Program-made: the position numbers and the translations under genes
In this document: positions 1-11,863 of the stretch, one piece after another
Layout of the letters: each line of letters starts with the position of its first letter
Position numbering within the stretch: position 1 is the stretch's first letter
Source: Alphaproteobacteria bacterium
GTDB taxonomy: Bacteria > Pseudomonadota > Alphaproteobacteria > Caulobacterales > Aquidulcibacteraceae
Assembly (NCBI GenBank): GCA_016124655.1
Contig: WGNI01000005.1
Location: 124,001 to 188,000, forward strand
Reading direction: 5' to 3'
Length of the DNA stretch: 64,000 nucleotides
The notes under the pieces: model-generated
What the model saw: the letters and a program-made list of their open reading frames with translations, nothing else
Database searches by the model: none
Told to the model about the DNA's origin: nothing

Positions 1-400
1 GCTCGATATTGTAGAACGCGCGCACTTCAGGCCGGAACAGGTGAACGATCACGTCGCCGGCGTCGACCAGCACCCAATCGCAGTGCGGCAGGCCTTCGAC
101 CCTGACCTGGCGCACGCCTGCATCCTTCAGCTTTCGCATGACATGATCGGCCAGCGCGCCGACATGGCGCTGCGATCGCCCGGAGGCGATGACGATTTTG
201 TCGGCGACGGAGGATTTGCCCCGGATGTCGATGGCGACGATGTCCTCGGCCTTGTCTTCATCAAGGGAGGTGAGGATGACCTCGGCCGCCGCATCAGCGT
301 CGGGGGCGGGCGAGGGGGGCGCAACGCGTCCAACGGAGGGGCCCGTCGGGGCGGCAGGGTGTTCGCTCAGCGCAGTCGTCCTTTCATGCTGGTTAAGCAC
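1..400 (-). CDS. rsfS: Ribosomal silencing factor RsfS, 3' end cut by window edge
   Basis: RsfS (Iojap/DUF143 family) binds ribosomal protein uL14 and stops the 30S and 50S subunits joining when nutrients are scarce. The frame reads leftwards and leaves the window at base 1, so the C-terminus is absent. Family hallmarks are visible: EDKAEDIVAIDI, the GKSSVADKIVIASG stretch, HVMRKLKD and DWVLVDAGDVIVHLF. The start is uncertain. No ATG lies in frame, and the GTG at 400-398 is the best candidate, giving an Ala/Pro-rich leader of about 35 residues before the conserved core. It is the last gene of the obgE-proB-proA-nadD series, where rsfS usually follows nadD directly; here another gene sits between them. 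Family identity is secure, the start is not. Confidence 0.88.
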   Translation of the reverse strand, partial: MLNQHERTTALSEHPAAPTGPSVGRVAPPSPAPDADAAAEVILTSLDEDKAEDIVAIDIRGKSSVADKIVIASGRSQRHVGALADHVMRKLKDAGVRQVRVEGLPHCDWVLVDAGDVIVHLFRPEVRAFYNIE

Positions 401-451
401 GCAATCTACCAGCCCCGCGGCGACTTGGCCACATTGCGCCCGCGAAGGCGC

Positions 452-1075
452 TTACGCCTTCACTTGCGCCATGATCGCGAGCGGCCGTCCCTCGGGATCC
501 GCGAAGAACGCCATCCATTCTTCCGTCCCGTCCTCGTGGCGATGAATCATGTGCGGCGCGTCGATGAACGTGATGTCGCGTGCGCGCAGCGCGTCATACG
601 CTGCGTCAATGTCGGGTACGCGAAAATACAGGATCGATTCCGCGCGATCCGTGATGTCGCCGGCGGATAGAAACAGGCGCACGCCGCCGCAATCAAAGAA
701 GGCGAGATCGCCGAACGAATAAAGATGCGTCAGCCCCAATGCGTCGCGATACCACACGCGCGCGCCGTCGATGTCGCGCACGGTGCGCGCGATTTGTCCC
801 ACAGGTCCGAGGGCGAGTTCGCCGGTCATGACGGTTTCCTTTCCATGCAGCGCCGAATCCTTCGCCGCGCCGCGCCAATGGCGCAATTGCGCGCGGCTCG
901 TCAGACCGAGCTTCGCGAGCGCGTTCGCCGCGTGATACTTGACGGCGTCCACGCTGATGCCGCGGCGCGCCGCGATCTCGCGGCTGGTCATGCCGTGACG
1001 GATCGCGTTGACGATCCGCCACTCGCCTGGCGTCAGGATGTCGTCATGCGGAGGACGTCCGCGCGTGCTGGTCAT
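452..1075 (-). CDS. LuxR-type HTH fused to a VOC (glyoxalase-fold) domain
   Basis: The 207-residue protein has two parts. Residues about 14-70 form a LuxR/GerE-type helix-turn-helix (LTPGEWRIV, then SREIAARRGISVDAVKYH and ANALAKLGL). Residues about 90-204 form a vicinal-oxygen-chelate domain (ARTVRDIDGARVWYRDALGL, later EEWMAFFADPEGRPLAIM). VOC domains bind metal and a small ligand or catalyse isomerisation or dioxygenation, so a one-component regulator whose ligand binds the VOC part is a fair inference. The ATG at 1075 is 10 bases downstream of the nadD stop, so it is probably cotranscribed with nadD. It separates nadD from rsfS, an unusual insertion in a conserved cluster. The target genes and ligand cannot be read from the sequence. 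Confidence 0.85.
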   Translation of the reverse strand: MTSTRGRPPHDDILTPGEWRIVNAIRHGMTSREIAARRGISVDAVKYHAANALAKLGLTSRAQLRHWRGAAKDSALHGKETVMTGELALGPVGQIARTVRDIDGARVWYRDALGLTHLYSFGDLAFFDCGGVRLFLSAGDITDRAESILYFRVPDIDAAYDALRARDITFIDAPHMIHRHEDGTEEWMAFFADPEGRPLAIMAQVKA

Positions 1076-1085
1076 GGGCGCGTCC

Positions 1086-1715
1086 TTATCCTGCGCCAGG
1101 CCGATTTACCCTCCCCCTGCGCAACGCGGTGGAGGAGGTGGGATCGAACCGCGCCGGCAGAAACGCCCACGCCGGCGCTTGGCGATCGGCCAGCGCGCGC
1201 GCGGCGGAATTGGAAAGGCGCGCTTGCGCAAACCGCACGAACGGCTTGGCGGTAAGCGCGCGCGGACCGCTCAACGGGCGAGAGACGATTGCAATCGGCG
1301 CCGCGGCCAAGATCTCGCCCCAGCGCCGCCATTTGCGGAAACTGGAAAGATTGTCAGCGCCCATCAGCCACACGAAACGCACGCCCGGATAAGCGCGCCG
1401 GAGCGCGCCGAGCGTATCAGCGGTGTAGCGCAGGCCCCAGCGGCTTTCGAGATCGGTGACGACCATGCGCCGCCCGCGCGCAGCCGTGCGCGCGCTCGCC
1501 AATCGGTCCTGCAGCGGCGAACTTTCTGGCTTCAGCGGATTTTGCGGCGAAACCAGCCACCACACCTGATGCAGGCCCAGCCGCTTCAGCGCTTCTTCCG
1601 CGACATGCGCATGCCCGCTATGGGCGGGATCGAACGACCCGCCAAGCAGCCCGACGCGCATGCCGGGATATGCGCGCGGCAGGCCTGTGCGATTTGAGCG
1701 CGCGGCAAGCGTCAA
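1086..1715 (-). CDS. nadD: Nicotinate-nucleotide adenylyltransferase
   Basis: NadD joins ATP and nicotinate mononucleotide to make deamido-NAD in NAD synthesis. The Rossmann-type nucleotidyltransferase signature is complete: [14 protein letters not shown] at residues 22-35 holds the HxGH motif (HSGH, 32-35), and the C-terminal SSTALR matches the ISSTxIR motif. At 209 residues it has normal length. The start is a TTG at 1715 overlapping the proA stop (TTGA), which implies translational coupling; the ATG of residue 19 would begin directly before the Rossmann fold and is the alternative. It lies between proA and the LuxR-VOC gene in the obgE-rsfS cluster. The MGADN motif at mid-protein is also typical of the family. 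Confidence 0.95.
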   Translation of the reverse strand: MTLAARSNRTGLPRAYPGMRVGLLGGSFDPAHSGHAHVAEEALKRLGLHQVWWLVSPQNPLKPESSPLQDRLASARTAARGRRMVVTDLESRWGLRYTADTLGALRRAYPGVRFVWLMGADNLSSFRKWRRWGEILAAAPIAIVSRPLSGPRALTAKPFVRFAQARLSNSAARALADRQAPAWAFLPARFDPTSSTALRRGRVNRPGAG

Positions 1716-2989
1716 GGGCGCGTCTGCCCCGTTCCGCGCACGATGTATTTAAACGTCGTCAATTGCTCCGCGCCCACCGGGCCGCGCGCATGCATGCGCC
1801 CCGTGGCGATGCCGATCTCGCCGCCGAAGCCGAATTCCCCGCCGTCGGCGTATTGCGTCGAGGCGTTGTGCAGCACGATCGCGCTGTCGACGGTGTTGAG
1901 GAACATTTCCGCGGCCGCGGCGTCCTCGGTGACGATCGCATCGGTGTGGCCGGAGCCGTACTCCGCGATATGCGCCATGGCGTGCTCAACGCCTTCAACC
2001 ACGCGCACCGAAAGAATGGGCGCGAGATATTCCGTGCGCCAATCCTCTTCCGTCGCCGCATTCATCTCAACGATCGCGCGCGCGGCCTGATCGCCGCGCA
2101 ATTCGCAACCTTTTTCGGTCAGCGCCGCCGCGATCTTGGGCAAGAGCTCTGGCGCGATCTTTTTGTCGATCAGCAAAGTTTCCGTGGCGCCGCAAATGCC
2201 GGTGCGCCGCATCTTGGCGTTCACCACAAGCGCAATCGCTTCATGCGCCTTGGCCGCGGCGTGCACATAGGTGTGGCACAGGCCTTCCAGGTGCGCGAAC
2301 ACAGGCACGCGCGCATCCTCCTGCACGCGCGCGACGAGCGACTTGCCCCCGCGCGGCACGATCACGTCGATCGCCCCATCGAGCCCCGCGAGCATCATCC
2401 CCACTGCGGCGCGATCCTGCGTCGGCACGATCTGGATCGCGCCGCGCGGCAGGGCCGCGTCCGCTAGGCCATCGCCCAGCGCCTTGCCGATTGCGGCCAC
2501 CGAGCGCGCGGAATCCGAGCCCCCGCGCAGGATCGCCGCATTGCCCGCCCGAAGGCACAACGCGCCGGCGTCGGCCGCGACATTAGGGCGGCTTTCGAAG
2601 ATCACGGCGATCACGCCGATCGGCGTGCGCACGCGCTGGAATTTCAGCCCATTGGGCCGCTCCCAATCCGCGATCACCGCGCCGACGGGATCGGCAAACG
2701 CCGCAGTCTCGCGCACCGCGGCGACCAGGTTCGCCATGCGCTTCTCATCAAGTGTCAGCCGGTCGATGAAGGACGCCGCGAGGTCGGTTTTCACGGCATC
2801 GGCGACATCGAGCGCATTCGCAGCGAGAATGTCCCCCGCCGCGGCTTCAAGCCGGCTGGCGATCGCTTCGAGCGCCTTCGTGCGCTGCTCCGCCGAGGCT
2901 TCACGCACTTTTGCGGCGGCCGCGCGCGCGCGCCGGCCGAGCGCAAGCATCTCCGATTCAAGGGCGAGCGTGGGATTGGGCGCGTTCAT
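1712..2989 (-). CDS. proA: Gamma-glutamyl phosphate reductase
   Basis: ProA reduces gamma-glutamyl phosphate to glutamate semialdehyde with NADPH, the second step of proline synthesis. The 425-residue protein has normal family length and belongs to the aldehyde dehydrogenase superfamily. The catalytic cysteine lies in [12 protein letters not shown], the cofactor region includes [12 protein letters not shown], and the C-terminal part carries [14 protein letters not shown]. It is separated from proB by one small gene, and its stop overlaps the nadD start, so proA and nadD are probably translated in a coupled manner. The start is the ATG at 2989. No oddity was seen in the coding sequence. Confidence 0.97.
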   Translation of the reverse strand: MNAPNPTLALESEMLALGRRARAAAAKVREASAEQRTKALEAIASRLEAAAGDILAANALDVADAVKTDLAASFIDRLTLDEKRMANLVAAVRETAAFADPVGAVIADWERPNGLKFQRVRTPIGVIAVIFESRPNVAADAGALCLRAGNAAILRGGSDSARSVAAIGKALGDGLADAALPRGAIQIVPTQDRAAVGMMLAGLDGAIDVIVPRGGKSLVARVQEDARVPVFAHLEGLCHTYVHAAAKAHEAIALVVNAKMRRTGICGATETLLIDKKIAPELLPKIAAALTEKGCELRGDQAARAIVEMNAATEEDWRTEYLAPILSVRVVEGVEHAMAHIAEYGSGHTDAIVTEDAAAAEMFLNTVDSAIVLHNASTQYADGGEFGFGGEIGIATGRMHARGPVGAEQLTTFKYIVRGTGQTRP

Positions 2990-3039
2990 GACTGCACCCT
3001 AAGCGCAAATGTCTGCACACACAAAACGCACACGACCGC

Positions 3040-3489
3040 CTATGTCGTGGGCTCAGGCCGCCAAGACCCCGCCGGGCAGGAACGCAGCGTGTCGCCGCAC
3101 GAGATCGGCTGGCCGCCATTGGTGACGAAATACCGTTGCTCCTGGGCGCAACCGAGCATGAACACGCCGGCCGCCGCATAGGTTTTCACCGCGCCGTCGC
3201 GGCGCACGACATAGCGTGGCCGCGCGGCGGCATCGATGGTGGCGCATTCGCCGGAAGAGAGAAGTCGCCGCGCCGCAACCCGCATCGCGGCGAGGTCGGC
3301 ATCGTCGGCGCCGGTCGCGGTTGCGCGGTCGACAATCTCCAGAGCGTCGTCGACGGGAGAAGACGTGGGCCGCAGCGAAAGCGCGCGCTCGATCGGGGCG
3401 CGGTTCGCGGGCTGGGCCGCTAGCCAGACGATGATGGCCATCGCCGCGAGCATCGCTGCGGCGAGGCCCCGTTTCAGGGGCTTTCGCAT
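3040..3489 (-). CDS. Small membrane-anchored protein of unknown function
   Basis: I do not recognise this 149-residue protein. Residues 1-8 are basic (MRKPLKRG), followed by a hydrophobic stretch to about residue 26 (AAAMLAAMAIIVWLAA), so it is either anchored in the inner membrane by one N-terminal helix or has an uncleaved signal. The rest is likely periplasmic and contains four cysteines (in ECATID, LGCAQEQ, SCGDTL and SCPAG) that could form disulphides. It sits between proB (118 bases upstream) and proA (50 bases downstream) on the same strand, so it interrupts an otherwise standard proline operon. The real start is the ATG at 3489. Nothing in it suggests a role in proline synthesis. Confidence 0.6.
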   Translation of the reverse strand: MRKPLKRGLAAAMLAAMAIIVWLAAQPANRAPIERALSLRPTSSPVDDALEIVDRATATGADDADLAAMRVAARRLLSSGECATIDAAARPRYVVRRDGAVKTYAAAGVFMLGCAQEQRYFVTNGGQPISCGDTLRSCPAGSWRPEPTT

Positions 3490-3607
3490 CGCTCCACCCG
3501 CATCTTCACGCCGCGCCGCCGTGCTGTCGAGATGGCATGGCGCCGGCGCGGCCGGAATGGTGAACAGGTCTTAGGGTTGAGAGCGCGGCAACTTTCGTGC
3601 CAGCGGG

Positions 3608-5790
<2,183 letters not shown>

Positions 5791-5844
5791 TCATATAGGA
5801 AACCCCGCCGCCCCGCGAGGCCCGCCCCAAACGAGCAACCCGCC

Positions 5845-8622
5845 TCAGCCCGCGGCGGCGATGCCTTCGGAGGAGGGCGCATCGCCGTCGAGCGCCCGCA
5901 GCATCGCGGTGATCAGCGTCTCGGCGGTGAAGGGCTTCATGACCACGCCGTCGAGCGCGCCGTCGGCGTCCTGCGCCAGGGCCGCGGCCTCGTCATGGGC
6001 TGTGAGCGCCAGGATCGGCCGCCGCGGCCGGCCGGACTGCGCCTCCAGGGCGCGGATGGCGCGCGCGGCGTCGATACCCCCCATGTCCGGCATGGCCAGG
6101 TCCATCAGGATGATGTCGAAATCCTCCACCCGCGCGGCGTCCACGGCCTCCCGCCCATTCTCAGCGAATCGCAACGCCACGCCGGCGTCCTCCAGTGCGA
6201 TATCCACGATCATGCGATTGACGGGATGGTCTTCGGCGCACAGCACATGAATGCGCCGCTCTGGCGCCGCCGTTGCCGGGAGCGGAGCGGACTGCCGCTC
6301 GATCGGCAATGACCGCGGCAATGGCAGCGCGACCCAAAACGTGGAGCCTTGGCCCGGCGTCGACGCACAATCGATTTCGCCGCCCATGCGCTGCGCCAGC
6401 GCCGCGCTGATCGCCATGCCGAGGCCCGCGCCGCCGCGCCGCACAGCGCCCTGCTCGAAACGCTGGAACAGCCGCGCCCGTTCGCTGGGCGCAAAGCCCA
6501 CGCCGGTGTCCTGCACGGTGAAGATGAGCCGCGGCGAGCCCGCCTCGGTTTCGCAGCGCGCCGAAACGCGGACTTCGCCCGCATCGGTGAACTTGATCGC
6601 GTTGCCGATCAGATTGAACAGGATTTGTGAAATGCGCAGCGGATCGCCGCGGAAGCCGCCGCGCGCCGAGGCGTCGATATCCGCCAGGAAGCGCAAGCCC
6701 TTCGCGGTCGCGCGCGCGCGCTCCGCGGCAAGGATCGGGCGCAGCATGTCGTCCAGTTCGAACGCGCGCTCCTCGATGCGCAATTCGCCGGCCTCGATGC
6801 TGGCGATGTCGAGCAGGTCATTCATCAGCGCCAGAAGCGATGTTCCCGACTCCGACATGGCGTTGACCAGATTGGCTTGATGCGGCGTCAGCGCCGTTTG
6901 CTTCAGCCCGTCCGCCATCCCGAGCACGCCATGCAGCGGCGTGCGGATTTCGTGGCTGATCGTCGCCAGAAAATTGGCTTTGACGCGCCCGGCCTGTTCG
7001 GCGGCGTCTTTCGCGGCCGCCAGCGCCAGCGCGTATTCCTTGCGTGCGGTGATGTCGAGCACGAGGCCGACTGCGCCGGTGACGGCCCCGGACGCGGATT
7101 TGCGCGCCTTCGCCACCGACAGCGCCCAGCGCGGCGCGCCGGTCTTCGGGTGCGTGCGCAATTCCACGCGGAACGGCGCCTCTTCCGCCACATGCTTTCG
7201 CCACGCCGCGGCCAGCGCCGGGCGATCGTCGGGATGGGCGCACGCAAGCGCCGCGCGCCAATTGGAGAGGTCCGCGCGCTCAAGCCCCAGCGCCGCGGCG
7301 GGATCGCCGTCAATGAACAATTGTCCCGAGTGCAGATCGAGCTCCCACACCACCATGCCGCCCGAATCCAGCGCCAGCGTCACGCGCTCGCGCATGCGCG
7401 ACAGCTCCCGCGTGAACGCCAGTTCGCGGGTTTGATCGCGCGTGCACATGACGATGCCGGCGATCTCGCCGCCAGTATTGCGCCAGGGCCAGATTTCCCA
7501 TGCGATCCATTGCGAGGTGCCGTCAGCGCGCGGGAACTCTTCGCCGGGATGGGACAGCGTCTCCCCGCCGAGGCAGCGCTGATGCAGCGACCGCCAGCGG
7601 TCTGGAATTTCGGGAAACACCTCATAGTGCGTGCGCCCGAGCAGAACCTGATTCGTCAGGCCGTAATCGGCGATCCATTGCGGGCTGACGCGCAGATAGC
7701 GCATGTCGCGGTCGAACATCGCAAGCGCCACCGGCGCAGCGTCCACCCAATCTGCGAGGCGCTCCGCCTGTCCCGCGGTCGCGCCGAGCGCGCGCACCAG
7801 CGGCGTCTCGTCTATGGCCGCGCCCTGCATGGCGATGGCGCAGCCCGAACCGTCAGTCTGCGGCGCGCCGACCAGCCGGATGTGTTTTTCGCCCCCGCCT
7901 TGATCGACAAACGTGGTGATGAGGCTGACTGGCGCTGGCGCCATCGTGCGCTGATAGGCTTCGGGAAAGGGCAGGGGCGCCAGCGCGCCGATCCCCGCAT
8001 CGCGCGGTCTGTGATCGCCGGGCGACAGCGCCTGCGCTGGCTGACCGACGAGGCCGATCATGCCCGGCGTCCAGTCCACCGCCCCCGTCTGCAGATCGTT
8101 GCGCCAGAAGCCGATGCCGGCGCGGCGCTCGACCGTCTCACGCAAATGGTCCAGCCGCGCGATGAACGCGGCGTCGAGCCTCTGTTGCAGGAGTTCAGCG
8201 CAGATCTGCGCAAACAGCTGCAAGCTGCGCTCTTGCCGTGCGGTCCGTCGGCGCGGACGCCGATCCAGCACGGCGAGCGCGCCGATCGCCGCGCCGTCCA
8301 GGCGCACGGGAGCGGCAAAATAGCTTTTGAAATGAGGCAGTTCTTGAAACAGCGGATCGCGCGCCATGCGCGTTGGTCCCGCGCGCACGAGGCGCACGCC
8401 GCCCATCGTCTTGGCGCACAGCGCTGCGCCGGCGTCCGTGTCCAGATTGGGTGCGCCGAACGCGGCCCGTATCCGCCGGCGCCCGCCCGACATCACGCTG
8501 AAGATCGCCGCATCGCTCTCAAGCGCGTGCGCGCACGCCTCCAAAACGCCATCCAGATCAAGGCGTTCCAGCGTCGCCGCCGAGGCGCTGCTCGGGGCGA
8601 AGGCATTGTTTTGCAAACTCAC
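5845..8622 (-). CDS. Hybrid sensor histidine kinase (GAF-PAS-HisKA-HATPase-REC)
   Basis: A 925-residue soluble hybrid kinase with no obvious membrane helices. A GAF domain fills residues about 20-160, PAS-type sensory segments follow to about 520, the HisKA phosphoacceptor is in FLATISHEIRTPLHGVLGM, and the ATPase has NAIKFTDAGEV, DTGVGF and GGAGLGMAIS. A C-terminal receiver contains the acidic pair in CAEDHPVNRM, the phosphoacceptor Asp in IILMDLAMPDMGG and the conserved Lys in VVMKPF. The receiver implies a phosphorelay through a separate Hpt protein, which I do not see nearby. The start is a GTG at 8622 with a weak ribosome-binding site. A perfect CtrA-type box lies 25 bases upstream, so cell-cycle control is inferred. 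The signal and partner are unknown. Confidence 0.92.
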   Translation of the reverse strand: MSLQNNAFAPSSASAATLERLDLDGVLEACAHALESDAAIFSVMSGGRRRIRAAFGAPNLDTDAGAALCAKTMGGVRLVRAGPTRMARDPLFQELPHFKSYFAAPVRLDGAAIGALAVLDRRPRRRTARQERSLQLFAQICAELLQQRLDAAFIARLDHLRETVERRAGIGFWRNDLQTGAVDWTPGMIGLVGQPAQALSPGDHRPRDAGIGALAPLPFPEAYQRTMAPAPVSLITTFVDQGGGEKHIRLVGAPQTDGSGCAIAMQGAAIDETPLVRALGATAGQAERLADWVDAAPVALAMFDRDMRYLRVSPQWIADYGLTNQVLLGRTHYEVFPEIPDRWRSLHQRCLGGETLSHPGEEFPRADGTSQWIAWEIWPWRNTGGEIAGIVMCTRDQTRELAFTRELSRMRERVTLALDSGGMVVWELDLHSGQLFIDGDPAAALGLERADLSNWRAALACAHPDDRPALAAAWRKHVAEEAPFRVELRTHPKTGAPRWALSVAKARKSASGAVTGAVGLVLDITARKEYALALAAAKDAAEQAGRVKANFLATISHEIRTPLHGVLGMADGLKQTALTPHQANLVNAMSESGTSLLALMNDLLDIASIEAGELRIEERAFELDDMLRPILAAERARATAKGLRFLADIDASARGGFRGDPLRISQILFNLIGNAIKFTDAGEVRVSARCETEAGSPRLIFTVQDTGVGFAPSERARLFQRFEQGAVRRGGAGLGMAISAALAQRMGGEIDCASTPGQGSTFWVALPLPRSLPIERQSAPLPATAAPERRIHVLCAEDHPVNRMIVDIALEDAGVALRFAENGREAVDAARVEDFDIILMDLAMPDMGGIDAARAIRALEAQSGRPRRPILALTAHDEAAALAQDADGALDGVVMKPFTAETLITAMLRALDGDAPSSEGIAAAG

Positions 8623-8646
8623 GCAAGCAACGCTGCCGCGCCTCGC

Positions 8647-8661
8647 TTAAGCCCGGCTTAA
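8647..8661. promoter_or_regulatory. CtrA-type box TTAA-N7-TTAA upstream of the hybrid kinase
   Basis: TTAA at 8647-8650, seven bases, then TTAA at 8658-8661: an exact match to the core of the CtrA recognition site. It sits 25-39 bases upstream of the GTG of the hybrid kinase (minus strand). The short distance means either a very short leader, repression by occlusion, or a kinase start codon slightly further downstream than assigned. Confidence 0.55.
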
Positions 8662-8844
8662 TCCCGTTGCGCCCGCGCCTGCGGCAATGGGCGCGCTGCA
8701 ATTCACCGTTCGCGATGGTTGCGTTTACCGCGGCCCTTGTCCAAGTCCCCCCTGCGCGCAACATTGAGCAAGTTACGCTTAAGGGCGCAAAGGTCGCGAT
8801 GGTGCGCGGCGCAAACAAAACTGCGCCGTCTGCGGCAGAATCGT

Positions 8845-8875
8845 CCTTAATGAACAAGTTGTATAGCAATTAAGG
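8845..8875. promoter_or_regulatory. Inverted repeat CCTTAAT-N17-ATTAAGG in the 8.6-9.0 kb gap
   Basis: Two perfect seven-base arms (8845-8851 and 8869-8875) flank an AT-richer spacer in the 371-base gap between the hybrid kinase and the Phd-like gene. The half-sites each contain TTAA, but at 17 bases apart they do not fit the CtrA spacing. It is either an operator for an unknown dimeric regulator or a weak hairpin. Apart from this repeat, the CtrA-type box and the palindrome at 8934-8953, I see no gene in this gap. Confidence 0.3.
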
Positions 8876-8933
8876 CTCTTCGTTAGCATGCCGGTAATTC
8901 AACCCAGACAGAAACTTTTCGCGGGGGGCGAGA

Positions 8934-8953
8934 CAAAACGCCAATTGGTTTTG
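8934..8953. promoter_or_regulatory. Palindrome CAAAAC-N8-GTTTTG, possible operator of the Phd-like gene
   Basis: Perfect six-base arms CAAAAC and GTTTTG surround a core containing CCAATTGG, 40 bases upstream of the ATG at 8994. Phd/YefM-type antitoxins commonly repress their own promoters by binding such palindromes, so an autoregulatory operator is an inference from position and gene type. Confidence 0.3.
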
Positions 8954-8993
8954 CGGCATTGCGATGCGCGACCGGAAGCGAAAAAGGCTGGTT

Positions 8994-9410
8994 ATGAAGA
9001 CCGTTAAAGAACTTCGCGAAAAAGAAGCCGCCACGTCGCGCGAGGGCCAACTCGTCTATTCCACATCGGAAGGCCGCGCGAAATTTCCTGATCTGCTCCA
9101 ATCGTCTTTTGGCGATAAGAAGATCATCGGTTTTGATCGCTATGGCCGCATCATGGGCGCAGTGGTCCCGATCGAGGCCGTGCGCATGTTGGCGGGCCTC
9201 TCCGATCACGTCGAAGAAGACACCCGCAGCCGCATCCAGAAAACCGCGCGCCATCTACTGGCGCAATTGCCCAATGAAGCGGTTCTCCTGGAGCCTGTGC
9301 CCGAGCCGCGCGCCAGCCGTCTCGTTGAAGGCGGCGCGCGCGCCAAGCGCCCGGCGCCGCAGAAGGGCAGGGGCGCGCCGGTTCGCGCCAAACGGGACAA
9401 GAAGCACTAA
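8994..9410 (+). CDS. Phd/YefM-like (prevent-host-death) protein without a toxin partner
   Basis: The N-terminal 60 residues resemble the Phd/YefM antitoxin fold: STSEGRAKFPDLLQSSFGDK, then IIGFDRYGRIMGAVVPIEAV, in the usual order of a DNA-binding, beta-rich dimer domain. The C-terminal third is basic and Ala/Pro/Arg/Lys-rich (ending KRDKKH), which could bind nucleic acid. The start is taken as the ATG at 8994 because it has AAAAAGG eight bases upstream; an in-frame ATG at 8964 lacks this. No toxin gene is adjacent: upstream is a divergent kinase and downstream, on the other strand, is eda. It is therefore either an orphan antitoxin-like regulator or unrelated to toxin control. Length 138 residues. 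Confidence 0.6.
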   Translation: MKTVKELREKEAATSREGQLVYSTSEGRAKFPDLLQSSFGDKKIIGFDRYGRIMGAVVPIEAVRMLAGLSDHVEEDTRSRIQKTARHLLAQLPNEAVLLEPVPEPRASRLVEGGARAKRPAPQKGRGAPVRAKRDKKH

Positions 9411-9425
9411 GCGTTGGCGCGCCGA

Positions 9426-10057
9426 TCATGCCGGACGGAGCGCCTGCGCCGCGCGCGCCAGGTCTGTGATGCGGCCCCAGTCGCCGGCGGCGATCGCATC
9501 CGCCGGCGCGAGCCACGAACCGCCGACGCACACCACATTTCCGGCCGCGAAATACGCGCCGGCGTTCTGCGCCGTGACGCCGCCCGTCGGGCAGAAGCGC
9601 GCCGAAGCGAACGGCCCCGCGAAGGCTTTCAGCGCGGCCGCGCCGCCGCTGGTTTCCGCGGGAAAGAATTTGAAGCGCGACAGCCCAAGGTCCAGCCCGC
9701 GCATGATGTCCGACGCTGTCGCCACGCCCGGCAGAAACGCGACGCCTGCACGCTGCGCCGCGTCCGCCAGAGTGTTCGTCAGGCCAGGCGAAACGATGAA
9801 ATCCGCGCCGGCCTCGACCGCGCGCGCCAGCTGATCCGCATTGAGCACAGTGCCCGCGCCGACGATCGCGCCATCCACCGTGCGCATCGCGCGGATGGCG
9901 TCAGACGCCGCCGGCGTGCGCAGCGTCACTTCCAAGACCCGCAATCCCCCCGCGACGAGCGCTTGCGCCAGCGGCGCAGCGGATCGGAAGTCCTCGATCG
10001 CAAGCACCGGGATCACCGCGCTGACGCGCATCACCGAATCGATATCCTGCATCGCCG

Positions 10058-10061
<4 letters not shown>
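9426..10061 (-). CDS. eda: KDPG aldolase (2-keto-3-deoxy-6-phosphogluconate aldolase)
   Basis: Eda splits 2-keto-3-deoxy-6-phosphogluconate to pyruvate and glyceraldehyde-3-phosphate, the second specific step of the Entner-Doudoroff pathway. The 211 residues form a single TIM barrel. The Glu of [10 protein letters not shown] and the Schiff-base Lys in SRFKFFPAE are present, with [10 protein letters not shown] and FCPTGGVT as further signatures. The GTG start at 10061 overlaps the edd stop (GTGA), so the two genes are translationally coupled; an ATG three codons later is the alternative. Together with edd and the nearby phosphogluconolactonase it gives most of the glucose-6-phosphate to pyruvate route; zwf is not in the window. 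Confidence 0.96.
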
Positions 10062-11854
<1,793 letters not shown>

Positions 11855-11863
11855 GATAATCTC

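Noticed and set aside
6877..8661. Open frame of about 590 codons opposite the hybrid kinase
   Set aside because: No recognisable domain and biased composition; the minus-strand kinase explains the sequence.
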